This document shows positions 13,401 to 25,800 of a DNA stretch of 64,000 nt, in pieces. Source of the stretch: Apoda limacodes (taxonomy: Eukaryota; Arthropoda; Insecta; Lepidoptera; Limacodidae); assembly GCA_946406115.1 (NCBI GenBank), contig OX291543.1, positions 23,834,815 through 23,898,814 on the forward strand. The letters are read 5' to 3'. Both the position numbers and the translations under genes were made by a program. The notes under the pieces are model-generated. The model searched no databases. It was given only the letters and a program-made list of their open reading frames with translations, and was not told where the DNA came from. How positions within the stretch are numbered: the stretch's first letter is position 1; each line of letters begins with the position of its first letter.

Positions 13401-13964
13401 GTATCTTGTCTATTCAATTCATTTTCCTATTATAAAATTGTACCATTTTCCCTGTTAAATAATATAACCGCTAAGGACTACATCATGAGATCATACATAC
13501 TTTTCCAGTAAAAGATCTCACAGGAATAGGTTGTTCAACGGGCAAAACTGCGTGGTACAAATAGTGAAATACCCATAAAATACAAGCTTTTAGTGAGTAA
13601 GGTCATTGCTAGTCACCTATCGCAAAAACGTGCGCGGTTAAGCGACCTTAACCACTTTCTACGCATTCGTTTGCGGAATGTTTTTGTTTACTTGTGTTTA
13701 AGTACCTACGAAGTAGATACCGGATAAACATGATATAGAGAGTGCAAAGTGTACAAACCATGCATGGTTTAACTTTCTTTTACCTTATATCATCCAAAAT
13801 ATGAATGCTAAATAGCAGTAATTACTCTTAATAGTAGTATTTTAAAAATTCATTCTTTATAAAAACTTTAATATTTTATGTTTAACTTTGATATGGAAAA
13901 AGAAACGGAAAATCAAAAAATAAAATGTATTTTTGAGGTCTAGTATTCGTAACTATACTAATTC
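10456..13964. other. Intergenic sequence with old repeats, no gene seen
   Basis: No convincing coding sequence. Repetitive material includes a GC-richer stretch at 11140-11520 ('cgttacgctccgctcacg', 'gagcgagtgagaggcacgcg'), and a segment at 12600-12780 ('atgatagttttcc', 'ggcgggggggtgcg', 'ccccactatacgtgtagggg') whose motifs recur at 20480-20755. ORFs of 60-69 codons on the minus strand at 12423 and 13198 carry no recognisable domain. Confidence 0.45.
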
Positions 13965-14340
13965 GGTGGTGGCCTAGTGGTTTCAGTGTCTGCTTTTCGT
14001 ACTAAGGGGCGGAAGTCAGAGACCAGCGTGTACAATGGTACATAAAAAAGCTTGTATAAACAAAATTCTTGTAAAATACACAAACAATAAATACATTGTT
14101 TTTTACGTGCTTTTATTTAGTTTCACCTGTCCCGTGTTGTTAATCTTTGTAAGTTAAATTTGACCCACTTGGTGTTCGATTATACTGTATGTATGATGAC
14201 GTATGTATATTGCGTCCGTCAGAAAGAAAAGACGTATGTGAAGTTTAAAATTCGCAATGGGTTTTCGTAATGGACTATGGCCAAAAACGATCTTGCCACA
14301 AGTGAGGTTAGGCCCTGCCTCAACAGTGGGGACGTATGAG
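13965..14340 (+). mobile_element. Degenerate Lepidopteran SINE-like copy
   Basis: It begins with a tRNA-like head ('ggtggcctagtggtttcagt', 'ggcggaagtcagagaccag'). It continues into a body containing 'gacgtatgtgaagttt', 'aatggactatggcc' and 'caacagtggggacgtatgag' followed by 'gctgg', phrases typical of Lepidopteran SINEs. The better-preserved copy at 43430-43800 shares the body. The pol III B box is degraded. Confidence 0.6.
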
Positions 14341-15860
14341 GCTGGTTGGGGAGGAACTTTTTTTATACCACTAAGGTGTCAAACAAGCAAACGGTCCGCC
14401 TGATGCCAAGCGGTCACCGTGACCCATGGACGCTTGCAACATCAGAAGTATCACTCGCGCGTTGACGAGCCTTCAAAATTCCAATAACTTCTTTCTTGAA
14501 GAACCCCATACTATAGTCCTTAGAGAAAACCTTGGCAGGGAGCTCATTCCACAACTCAAGCGTTCGCGGGAGGAAGTTTCTCTGAAACCGCACTGTACGC
14601 GACCATTTCAGTTCTAGTGTGATAATGAATTCCCTGCCGACGGCGAGCGGTGCGATGGAAGAAAGTAGTTGTGGGCATCATTTCGAACAATTCCTCAGAA
14701 CACATCCCATTGTACAAGCGGTAGAACACACACAAGGATGCAAAGTCTCTCCTCAGACTTAAGGGTTCGATACGGCAAGTGAGTTTGGGATCGTCGACAA
14801 TTCTCACAGCCCGTCGTTGAACCGAGTCAAAAGGTCCAAGCTGGTATTCGGGTGCACCCACCCAGACATGGCAGCAGTACTCCATATGGGGCCGAACCTG
14901 CGAATTGTAAAGCAGCAACCTCTGTGAAGTACTGCCTCGCTCTGTTGAGTACACCTAGTTTTTGTGACGCCAGCTTCACCTTATCTTGTAAATGATCTCA
15001 GAACTGAACATCGCTGGAGATGACAACACCAAGGATCCCAATGCCCTTAGAGATGGAGAGGGGAGTGTTCTGGAATTGTGGGACTTCAGTGAATGGGGGT
15101 TTTCTTAGCGGTGAACGCGCAGACTTGTATCTTTGTAGGGTTGAATCGGACCAAGTTTACCCATCCCCAGCCACATTGGACAGTGCTCTCGATTTGAGAC
15201 ACAAATTCTCCGCGGTTTTGGTTATGGTAGGAAAGCGCGAAGAAGCGTGTGAGTACAAAACATAACTCAAGAGCACAGTGCTTAAGCACCACTGTTGGTA
15301 TACCGTCTGGCCCACTCGACTTATGAACGTCTAGAGAATGCAACGCCCGCTCCCGCTGTGTTATGGAGATTTCCGGCATGGTCTTGCCGCACCACGGTAG
15401 CTCGGTACTGCCCAGTGGTGGTAACGACGACTGGCAAAAGTTCGGCGGCTTTGGCAAGCGACCAGAAAGCACGACTCCCAAAAGGATAGCTCGCAAGTCG
15501 CCCATCTATTCTGCCGTTGAATTGGAATTTAGCTCTGGCAGTTGCATTCTTACTGAACCTCGAGGCAGCATTTAATTTGGGTTTTACCTCAGAAATATTC
15601 GGATCCTTATTTTTATGAGCCGCGGTCCCAGCCTCATATGCAGTTTGCTAAAGAATTTTAGCTTCTCTGCAAGACCTATTAAACCACGGTCGTTTTTTGA
15701 CGCCGGCAGCTACTCGCGGGTTAGGTATATGACTTTCATATCAGCGAGGATTGTCTCAGTGACTGCGGCTGCGCAGACGTCAGGATCTTCTGAGCTAAAG
15801 CAGATCTGCCTCCACGGTACGATGCATAAAATTCTCGCAATCCGTCCCAGTCTGCTATAC
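14341..15860 (-). mobile_element. LINE family A, 3' half (inactive)
   Basis: In minus-strand order, an N-terminal RT part at 15860-15280 ('KPRFNR'-like region, 'LHSLDVHKSSGPDGIP' at about 15350) is followed by a jump to 'VRFNPTKIQVCAFTAKK' at about 15130. Then come 'LSISKGIGILGVVISSDV' and the C-terminal domain at 14950-14560 ('LLLYNSQVRPHMEYCCHVW', 'FDSVQRRAVRIVDDP', 'LRRDFASLCVFYRLYNGMCS'). The 3' UTR ends at 14341-14430 ('caaacggtccgcctgatgcc', 'tttttttataccacta'). The catalytic YADD block is deleted and several frameshifts are present. This appears to be the longest copy of family A with a 3' end in the window. It overlaps homologously with the 5'-half copy at 48326-49795. Confidence 0.85.
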
Positions 15861-16643
15861 TAAGTTCCTAAACTAGTTACAAATTTCAAGTAGGCGACTA
15901 GATTTCTTTATGTAAAGAAGATAATTTAATAACCTTTGTTTATTATTCGTCTCGCGTTTGGAAAACCATACCTTTGATATTCGTTGGATTGAAGTTCTAG
16001 AAATGGTGCTTGCTGCTTAAGTGCTGACCAAAGAAGACCGAGTAATCTAAACCACAGCACACCAAAGATTGCCTCTCAGTATTTAAGCCTTTATCGAGAT
16101 AGATGAATGCAAACAGACAGACATAATGATAATTGGCTGTTGGCCGGGTATCACTATTCGGCAGATGGATGTTTCCAAGTTAATTAAAGATTTGCCGTAC
16201 CTAGTTTAACACTGTTCAACTTCATAATTTCACATACGGAGTTTGAACTCTATTTAAATAAGAAAATATTTAACATATGTAGCAGCTGTAGGACTTATGA
16301 GTAACGCTAATATTATTTATATTTTGCATATAGAAGTAGATTATTTTATATGCAAAGAATGCAAACAGGTTTGACTTTAGATATCATACTTGACAATTGA
16401 CATTCTTTCAAACATGTTTTTAGAAGCAATAAAATAACACACTTTCAACTTCGTATTTTATATTGATGTACACTGAGTAAATACTATTGCGAATATCATC
16501 AATGTAAATAATTATTTTCAAAGCAAAGATGCAGTCAAAAGGTTAACCTCGAGGCAGGACTTGAACTTGCAACATCTATTCGTTCTGTGTACTTTTGTTT
16601 GATAATAGTAATAGGTAATATATAAGGATCAGAATCTATTCTT
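15861..16643. other. No gene seen
   Basis: AT-rich spacer; no recognisable coding region, RNA gene or repeat family. Confidence 0.35.
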
Positions 16644-16990
16644 AAAGGATACTAGCTTTTGCCAGCGGCTTTGCCCGCCATAAATTTGGTTATCCGCGTA
16701 GGATTCTTACGGCAACTCCTCAATTATAGAAAACAACCTACTAACACTCTCTCTCTCCATCTCTCTCTCCCTCCCTCTCTCTCTCTCTTTCTCAGAAATA
16801 ATAAATAATTAACTACTAAAAACTAATTAACTAATGGATTAACCTCGCGAGCATCATACAAACTTTAAACACTCCAAAAAACCTTTCTTAGCGCACGCCT
16901 ACATCATAATATCTATATGTGTGCTAAAGATCAGTCAGTCAGTCAGTCAGTAATAGTTACATTGGGCTAACACTAACTTTAATCCGCGAC
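16644..16990 (+). repeat. Interspersed repeat R3 (copy 1) with CT microsatellite
   Basis: The edge 'tagcttttgccagcggcttt' / 'gcccgcc' is the start of a family common in Lepidoptera. Inside it is a CT-rich simple repeat at 16744-16794. 'ttagcgcacgcctacatcat' / 'aatatctat' follows, and 16931-16951 is a (cagt)5 run. No ORF. Confidence 0.65.
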
Positions 16991-17774
16991 TTTGTTTACG
17001 TAGAAGGTGAAAATATTTTTAAATAATACGTACCGCCCTTACCCCTCATGACTGTCCGCCGGCTTTGCACATCATAAATGCGCGTGCAGTACTTGATCAT
17101 TATTTTGCTGCGATGTTAATTTAAAAATGCGATATGTCCTAAGATATTCATTAAAATTGAATGATGTAAAGGGTAATTTTGTTTTAAATTAAATACTTGT
17201 GATGAATAACGTATTTATTTGGATAAGCATTAATATCATGTTTATATAAAAACACATAGACATATGCTGTCCCGGATTTTTTTTAGAACTTTTAAAGGGA
17301 AAAAAAATCTGTCATACATGATTTTTGCGAAACTTTAACTGTTTACGCAGCGGAAGTTCTCAAAAGGAAAAAAAAAACCCGATTTTGAAACATTCTTTAT
17401 TGGTGCACTGCTCCTGTTGGTCTTAGCGTAATGATATAATTATAAGAACTATTGATATCAACTTCGAAGCAAATGACCGCCAAAATAACATTCTACCCCT
17501 TTTTAACCCCGTTAGGGGATGAATTTCAATAAAATACGAAACATGTCTTCCACCAATTCTATTAAAACAGGTTTATGCAACATTTGATGGAGATTGGACC
17601 AAGGAATCACGTTGTTCCATACAAACTTTGCCCCACTTTTTCACCCCCTTAGGGGTAGAATTTCGGAAAATCATTTCTTATCGGATGCCTACGTTATACA
17701 AAAAACACACCCTCCAAGTTTCAGGTCTCTACGATGAGCGGTTTAGGCTGTGCGTTGATCCATCAGTCATTCAG
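16991..17774 (+). repeat. Interspersed repeat R3 remnants (copy 2)
   Basis: The phrases 'accccgttaggggatgaatt' (about 17505), 'tcacccccttaggggtagaa' (about 17640), 'tcggatgcctacgttataca' and 'gcggtttaggctgtgcgttg' (about 17740) in this order are the body of the R3 family. The sequence between 16991 and 17480 is AT-rich and mostly unassigned; it includes a 'ccgccggctttgcaca' scrap near 17057. Confidence 0.6.
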
Positions 17775-18009
17775 GACAAAGCATGTATAGATTTATGTAT
17801 TTGTTACCAGCTGTTTACCTAATTGTCTTATTGACAGAACAGTCAGCTAGATGTTTTATTCGCCTTAAAGTCTATTGCCAATGCCCTTAAAGAAGACAAA
17901 CTGACAGAACATTTAGCTACAGTTTCTTAACCTTAATGTCGGATGCCAACAGAATCTTTAAACCTATCTTTACTTGTCTTTATTTTTAGCCATCGATAAA
18001 AGGAGAATA

Positions 18010-18450
18010 AAACATCTGACATCGTTCTGACATTACTAAGACTTCGCTGTCCGTCCGTCCGTCCGTCCGCCCGTCTGTCCACCAGGCCGTATCTCATGAA
18101 CCGTGATAGTTGGACAGTTGAAATTTTCACAGAAGATGTATTTTTGTTGCCGCTATAAGAACAAATACTAAAAAAAAGAATAAAATAAATATTTAAGGCG
18201 GCTCCCATACAACAAACGTGATTTTTTGCTCGATTTTGCTTGATATTGATAATGGCAACAGTTAGACGCTTAAAATATTCACAGAATTTTTAGTTTTATA
18301 GTCACTTTAATAACAAATAACTAAATTAAAATAAAACAAATATTTAAGGGAGGCTCACATACAACAAACGTGATTTTATTGCCGTTTTTATAGATAATGG
18401 TACGGAACCCTTCGTGCGCGAATCCGACTCGCACTTGGCCAATTTTTAAT
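18010..18450 (-). repeat. Interspersed repeat R1 (copy 3)
   Basis: Same orientation and order as 258-690: a tgtccgtccgtccgtccgt-type tract at 18048, 'atctcatgaaccgtgatagt' at 18090, two 'acatacaacaaacgtgattt'-type motifs at about 18208 and 18358, and a terminal 'gcacttggcc' at 18431. Confidence 0.75.
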
Positions 18451-18879
18451 GAATTTGAAGTCGGTTTACGTTTTTGTAAAAATAGTTTAGTATAATATTC
18501 TTTCATATGTCCAATAACGACATTTGAAATTGACATAATTATATATTCTAAGTTTCTTTGTGATTGCGACTTTTATAGTCTATAAGAAAATTAACACATT
18601 GGTTAGTACTTATCGACATTGTGTTCGAAAGTCACGTTTTATGCACATAGGTACTGCACTTTCACAAGTGGCCTACTAGCAAAAATAACAATATAAGTAT
18701 TATGGATTGACGCTATGAAACTCAAACCTTTTTAATCAAATAGACTTTTATATTTTTTCAACTTCATATTAAAATACAATAGATCCTTACTCTAGGTACA
18801 TACAATATTTTAATTAAAAAAATATTAGAAATGAAAATATTATACAGGCGAAGATATATTGGCAAGGAACAGTTAAAAT

Positions 18880-19810
18880 ATCAATTTCCCTAAATAGTTC
18901 TCTTAGAGAGACTTAGAGAGTCCTAATTTATAGATTGACCGTACTGCTCTCTTTTGCAAAATAAAGACTGTATCAATATCAGCGGCCTTTCCCCAAAGCG
19001 AACTGCCGGAATGGAACGGAAATAGCTAAATTAAACCAAGCGAGCAGTGTCAACATCTGTAACCTGCCTAACTTTCCTAACTGCATAGGCAGCTGAACTA
19101 AGTCTTCCTGCAAGAACTGAGATGTGAGGGTTCCACTGCAGCCTATTGTCTAATGTTATACCTAGAAACACTATTGATTCTAATAGTTGTATTTCTTCTC
19201 CGTTTAAGGATAATTTTGTACTAATGTTTCTTACATTTGGTATCATAAATTTTAAACACTTAGTCTTTTTCGCATTAAGAAGTAAGTTATTTGCCGTAAA
19301 CCACTGAAGAACCTGAGAAAGTGCACTATTTGCGTCGTCAAAATTAGTTTTATTCCTGTCAACTTTAGATAAAAGAGAAGTGTCATCTGTAAATAATACA
19401 ATCTTGCACAGCTTCTCCACAAAGAAAGGCAAGTCATTTATGTAAATTAAAAATAGAAAAGGACCTAAAATAGAACCTTTAGGAACTCCTTATTTTACTT
19501 CTAAGCCATTGGATTTACTTCATTGATTTGAACCCTCTGCATTCTACTACTTAAATATCAGCGGATAACCTAAAGAGCCAAATCTGCAATACCATTATGA
19601 CTCAGTTTTCGTTTAAGTGTTTCATGTTGCACGCAGTTGAATGACATACCAATGGCATTTTGTGACTGTTCCCAAGCATCGAATATATGTTGTATAAAGG
19701 CAACATCTGCATCAGTTGTGGAACGCCCTTTTGTAAATCCAAACTGTTAAGCATGAAGTAATCCATTTAAGTCAAAATTTTTAAGCATCTGGTTGAACAT
19801 AAGTTAAGTC
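18880..19810 (-). mobile_element. LINE reverse transcriptase fragment, family B (CR1/jockey-like)
   Basis: Minus-strand translation gives, in order: a broken N-terminal RT part ('FIQHIFDAWEQSQNAIGMSF', 'HETLKRKLSHNGIADLAL'); 'INDLPFFVEKLCKIVLF' with the catalytic box TDDTSLL (FADD changed to FTDD) near 19390; 'VLQWFTANNLLLNAKKTKC'; 'VFLGITLDNRLQW'; and 'AGRLSSAAYAVRKVRQVTD'. Downstream, in another frame, comes 'LWGKAADIDTVFILQKRAVR'. At least three in-frame stops lie between about 19440 and 19590, and a frameshift is near 19030. An open segment of 133 codons remains at 19031-19432. The family is distinct from family A by its RT motifs. It is inactive. Confidence 0.85.
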
Positions 19811-20339
19811 ATCGTCGTTTTTGGGTTCATTTAGTGATGCCAAGTCAGATTTTAAATATATACAAACTAAGGTAACTTGAAAAGCTTTTATTGTGTTTTT
19901 AAAAATTGTAAAGTAAATTTGTAAGTACTAAAGTAAATTTTTTCCCCTTATATTTTTATTCATTTACTCACAAAAAATGAAAAACATAGTGTGTAACACG
20001 AGCGGTACGGAAATTACAAACTTGAGTCATTGAAGTCTCCGGCCTTAAGCTTCTAAATAGCCTCTCGTTATGAATTTTCTCGTTACCGCCCTTAATACAC
20101 AATGTACTATTATAAATTTCCATAACAGAACTGAATGGTGGTTCATAAAAGATATATATATCTGTAAAATGTCATTAGAATCTACTTAAATGCGGCCTTA
20201 TAAGGTTTCCGTTTTTTGCTATCTGGCTACGGAACCCTAATAAGCATTTATTATTTTAACCTATTGATAATTTAGATATCGTTTTTTTAATAATGGAAGA
20301 CCTTCGGAATACTTTTTAGGGCGTTTAAACATGTTTCAA
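19811..20339. other. No gene seen
   Basis: AT-rich spacer. A 'cggccttataaggtttccg' / 'ctacggaaccctaa' scrap near 20195-20240 resembles the R4 family edge. Confidence 0.35.
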
Positions 20340-20800
20340 GCATACAAACTCTATATAAATGATGAGTGGGGGGGGGGGGTAACAGACTAATTTTAGGATA
20401 TCCTACGTCCAGCAGATTCAGAAGTACATTTTATAACTTGGTCGACTATTACTCGTTAGCCTGAAAAGTGTACTTACCCGTGATAGTTTTCCTTTTAAAT
20501 TCATTATATGCACTAGCACCGTAATTTTTTATTACATTTCCAAATACTATCTTTCGCTGGTAGAGGGGAGGGGGGGACACTTAACTCTAACAAAAATTAT
20601 TACTTTAAAGCTAAATGTGATTAAAACGGAGCTCTAAATCAAAAAATGATTTTTGCATAACGCCAATGTTTTTGGAATTCCTATCCAACAATTCCCCACA
20701 TGATGGGGTACAAGAGAAAATAAAATTACGTCCCCACTTTACGTGTAGGGAAAGTAAACCCTAAAAAAACTCCGACTCGCACTTGGCCAATTTTTTATCT
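20340..20800. repeat. Old repeat shared with 12600-12780, with G-run
   Basis: A poly-G run (about 13) at 20366-20379 is followed by 'gtgatagttttcc' (20482), 'gaggggaggggggg', then 'ccccacatgatggggtaca' and 'gtccccactttacgtgtagg' (20730-20750). It ends with an R1-type edge 'ccgactcgcacttggcc'. The segment at 12600-12780 has the same phrases in the same order. Confidence 0.55.
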
Positions 20801-22059
20801 TAATTTTGTTAAAAACAGTCAATAACGTTGAGAATAGAATGTGTAGGTATGTAGGTACTTATGTATAGGTAGGTAGGTAATGTAGCTATCGACGCTGCTG
20901 CGGTCACGTTTGCACGTGTTATATATATGAAATAAATTAAATAGGTTTTCAAAGCGTTTACAGATACTATAAAATAAATAACTATAAACATTTCTATAAG
21001 TTCTTGAAATTGATTCTTTTATTTACTTAAGATATTATCATGTAGGATTCATGCAAAATGTTTTCGGAGGCTATTGTCGAATAGTCTTTAACTTAATTTT
21101 CAACTTAAATCAAAATGTTTTAAAGGTTCCGTAGCCAAGTTGTAAAAATGAAAACTTTATACATTCGTCATGTCCGTCTGTCCGTTACGTCACAGCCATG
21201 AAATTCCATCGTCTTTGCACCAAATTCTTCGAAGCATACCATACACAATAGATTTTTTCAAGGTTCCTACCCTACATAGCTTCCTATTATATTAGACTGA
21301 GGGATAATTTTTTTCTTTCGCACACTCAGTGTTTTGTAGGCCGTAGGATAGAAATCAGTACTAAAAACGCAGAAAAAAACCCGATAAAAACCGTTTACCA
21401 AATAAAGTAATTCCACTTATGTTTATGGGAAAAAACTTGTACCTAAAAACCTTCAGTATGAAAGACAAAGTTTTATTTTTTTGATGTTTTTGATATCTAA
21501 TAAACTGACTACTGACAGAACATCGAGCTACGTGTTTTCGTATATAATTTTGAAGTCGGATGTTGATAGAAAAAAAACATTTATTTTTACTGTTTCTGTC
21601 AATTTACTGCTGCTAATTTCTAACTCGACTATTTATTTGTAAATAATTGTCTTTAAACTGCACATTAAAATAAACAAACCGGGATTTGCTGAACTTCTGA
21701 CGACTGCGTGGATTGCCGTGATCCGTGATGGACGAACGTTATAAAACTGTATCATATCATATAAGTTCACACCGGAATTGCTTTTTTTTAAACATACAAC
21801 TTCCTCATTACTTCCTTGACAATTGTGTTCTTGCGTGTTCATGATGGTTTTAATTCAGATGTTTATTTATTACTCATTGTGATAATACTAAATACACATA
21901 AAAGTCAAGGTAATATTTAAACAGTCATACGTACTTATGTGATAATAACGTTCAATAAATATTTCAAACTGCAAATTTGCAAATGTCAGAATTTAAAACT
22001 ACATCATTTTTATAAGCTTTTATTTAGTTTTATCTATCCCGTTATCCGTTATAAAATCT
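20801..22059. other. Mostly unassigned; R4 repeat fragment
   Basis: 21122-21200 ('aggttccgtagccaagttg', 'cattcgtcatgtccgtctgt') is an R4 family copy, also seen at 24345-24540 and inverted at 46540-46680. Short gtaggt microsatellite-like units lie at 20845-20880. No coding sequence recognised. Confidence 0.5.
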
Positions 22060-22320
22060 TTTTAATTTGAATTGTACCTACTTCCCGTTGTTCGATTGAG
22101 CTGAAATTTTGCATACACACGTAATTTGAATGACAATGCAATATAAATGATGTCATAGTGCTGGTCTGAAGATGGAACCGGAAGGTGGCCATAGGATCGC
22201 CGTAACGAAACAACGCTACCCCGTCAAGGTTGGGATTTGTCTTGACAAGTACCTACTCTGTTCTTAAACGATAACCAGGGTCTGATGAAAGCTTGTTTGT
22301 ATAAAACTGTTTACGTATAT
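22060..22320 (+). repeat. Interspersed repeat R5
   Basis: The phrases 'ccgttgttcgattgagctga', 'aattttgcatacacacgtaa', 'gaccggaaggtggccatagg'-like text and 'acgaaacaacgctacccc' in order match a short repeat that I recognise from other Lepidopteran sequences. It is non-coding and lies just upstream of the first recognised SLC17 exon. Confidence 0.5.
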
Positions 22321-22763
22321 TTTTTTTAACAGTAAAGACTGACTCAAATTAATTATTTTGATAGTGACAAATAAATACGAAAGTAACCAACAAAAAAGAA
22401 ACGGAGGTGTATTCAAAAATTGATAATCGTTGAAAAGAGTTTCTACTCATATTTAAGCAATTTAAAAAGCAATTAAGTTTTGGAATAAGCTAATCACTCC
22501 TTAAGTAGTACCTACTTAATTAAGTCTAAACCAATCACGTGTAAAGAAGTATAAGTAGAATAAGCCGTAAGCACACTCACTCACTTCCAGACACCGGCGG
22601 TTTCGTTCAAATACTTTTGGTTTTTATCATAAATGGGTTTTAAATCTAATTTTTAGCATTACCAAATTTACTGCTTTTTATTTTTATTATATTAATGTAT
22701 TACAGAACCTTAACATACAGGAGAAACTTTTAAAAGTAACAAAGAATGTTGTTATTGTTACAG

Positions 22764-22890
22764 ATGTAGTCCCGGCGCGGTTCAACGTGGCATTAATGAT
22801 GTTCTTCGCGTGCTGGATCAACTACATGCTGCGGGTGAACATGAGCGTTAACATAATAGCTATGGTGCATACTGACAGCAATACCACTTC
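22764..22890 (+). CDS. SLC17 gene, first recognised exon (TM1)
   Basis: The acceptor 'gttattgttacag' precedes and the donor 'gtaagt' follows. It encodes VVPARFNVALMMFF and then the TM1 'RVNMSVNIIAMV'. It begins with two bases of a split codon and ends two bases into a Ser codon, so at least one upstream coding exon must exist. That exon was not recognised in 1-22763. Confidence 0.9.
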
Positions 22891-25800
22891 GTAAGTAACT
22901 TTTGCAATCAAACAAATTGTTCTATTTTGAAATAGCGCATAATTAATTCTAATTGCAAGTTTCCCTTTAGCTGTTTTTCATACGAATACGTAATTGGTCA
23001 TGCTAAACTTGCAAAACTGATTGCAAGTCTTAACCTTTTTCTTAAATAAAATAACTGCAAATTGTGCCAATATCACGTATTACGAGTATGTCTTGCGTTT
23101 TCACTTTTCATTCCTTACTTATCTCTAGTCTTGATTCAGTCAGTTTCTGTTTTGCAATTGTAAATTTAATATCGTGATGTTATTTCTCAACGCACTTTAC
23201 TGAGATCGTTTGAAATTTGGATGTCGTATCGGTAATGTTACTGCTGTTTATCTATTCCGACTCTCTCGCAGCCTAGTTGGTAGTGAGGCCGGCTGCTGTG
23301 CAGAGGGTGTGAGTTCGATTCCCGCGCTGGACAAACATTTATGCAATAAACATTTGTGTTTTTCTTGAGTCTGGGTGTATTTATGTATGATATCATATGT
23401 ATTTACAAAAAAAGTTATATATGTATTCGTTGTTTGGTATCCATAACAAAAGCTTACTTTGCTTACTTTGGGGCTTTGGTTTAATGTCCAAAAATATTTA
23501 TTAAATTATACGTGCTACGAGTAATTACAATACCGAAATAGTAAATTTCGTACCGAGTAGAAAATGACGCTTTTTCTTACCTGAGGGAAGAAGCTAGTTT
23601 CGACGTGAGCTGAAGGCAAACTTTTGAGTGACGACTTGCGTATTTTTCTCGTACAGTAAAAACAAGTTTTTTATAATCATCAACATAAAAGGCATTTCAC
23701 CAGTTCCAAATTAACATCATGTTTTACATTCATTACATTAATAGGGGCCACCCTTTCAAATAAAAAAATTTTTTGATAATCCATGTATCCATATACAAAA
23801 TACATAAAAAAATTATATAAACCTCCGAATTGAGAACCTCCCCCTTTTTTGAAGAAAAATCGACATGTTTTTCCGCCAAAATGTATTTCTTTTATTAGAT
23901 TGAATGACCATACGAAGCGGCCAGCATTTTTCTTCTACGGCCGCGCTAAAACTATAACTGCGGCTCGATTCCGTAATATGACACCTAAAAATACTCGTTT
24001 GAAATCCATAGAAATAAGATATACATTGCGCATTTGAAATGATGTATGAAATTCATCGATTGTCGCGAAACCGCAATGTATATCTTATTTCTTTCAAAAA
24101 AGGTTAGCAATCTTTTACGGAATCGACCCGCTGCTCACATAAAGTACGCAATGCAATTTCATACGGTTTTTTGAACTAACCTCGGGTTTATTTCGCATTG
24201 GGGTCAGAAAAAGATCGATTTTCAAAACTGAGTATGTATGGAACTTTTTATTGCATGTAGTAGAAAAAAGAACTTTTAATTACCCTTTGGCCATCCCTAG
24301 TTTTCATTTGTCAAGTTTTGTTGGAGTAATGTTTCAAAAGGTTTTTTAAAGGTTCCGTAGTCAAATGGATAAAACGGAACCTGTACTCTCATCATGTCCT
24401 TTCTTTTGTATGTCGTCACACAGAGAATCCGATAAATTTTACACCAAAGTGTTTTGTTAGTTAGTTTGTAAGTAGACAAATTTGTTATAAAACTGATACG
24501 TAGTATGATATTTTATATTGAACTGAGGGATAAGAAAGTATAAATTTCGCATAACACTATTCAGTCTCGATTTTACATATCAAGTGCAAGTGTTACATAT
24601 CTAATACCTTAAAATGAGCGATTCTTGTATATATGTATAAATATAAACCAGCTTCAAAGGTTTTCATGAAATTTAGTGATTCGGGTTTCGGAGGCAATAA
24701 ATCGATCTAGCTAGGTTTCATTTTTATTCATGTTTTAAGGCAATGATAAACTGAAAAATATGACTCTTCCTGACATCTGTTGGCGAACCAACACAGCAAC
24801 ACTAAAGTTACTTGACAATAGATGGTGTTATTAAGCAACACTAAAGCTACTTGACAATAGATGGCGTTGTTAAAAAAAACGAGAAAAGCTCGGGCCCCAT
24901 GTACTTTTGACATAAATGAGCTTTTAGTGAACTGTGGTGAGAAGGGATGGACTGCGAATACGTAGATAGCTTAATTGAGCTTTCTGTGAACTATGGTGAG
25001 GCAGCGAGAGGCTGCTATTACTTACGCAGCCAAATTAGCCTATGATTGAGCTTTTTGTAAACTGTGGTGGGGAGGCATAGGCGTTCCAGTCTTTACATAG
25101 CCTATAATAGCCTTGTATGAATCTTGTATATATACTCTTTCAAACTAATATTTTGACCAGCATTTATTCACCAGCAATGAAATTTCAAACAACTTCGATG
25201 GCCTCTATTCGTGTAGCGCGGAAAGGTCGACTTTGCTTAAAGAAGGTTGTCAAAATAATGATTACATTACATACAAGCATTTTTGAGTAAAGGAATTAAT
25301 CAAAATCTATACATAACATCTTATGAGTACGATAATCTTGGACAATATATCCTTACTCTACTTCTTAATGAGTATTGTGATCAGGACTAATGATCTTAAT
25401 TTCACTGTAGCGAAGCCCGCCACGTGATAAAACCGCATGCCAGCATTTCCACAGTGTTGCCCACGCGAGCATTTTAACCAGATCTCGAGTAATAAAGGTC
25501 TAAAACTGGTTCTAGGCAAGGAATGATGATTGCCGACTACCAGGCGATAATTTTTATTTAATAGACAAACATCGCCCTTCAGTGAGAAAAATGAATTAAC
25601 AATAAAATCAAATCGATTCAATAAAAGACAATGCCAACTTCCCATACATGAAGTTAGTACAACTTCATGTATTTTAGTGGCACAAATCACTTATTTTAGG
25701 TTACTTTAAAAAACCAAGTAGATTGAAAGTATCAAAAAAAAAAGTTTGGACTAGAAAATGTAAATATTTTGGTGCACATTTTCCAAGAATTAATTGTAAT

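Noticed and set aside
15020..15575. Several plus-strand ORFs of 64-82 codons
   Set aside because: They are antisense to the recognisable LINE RT sequence on the minus strand.
23271..23335. Possible tRNA gene (A-box and B-box-like motifs)
   Set aside because: No acceptor stem or full cloverleaf could be folded by eye, and the downstream body matches a Lepidopteran SINE.
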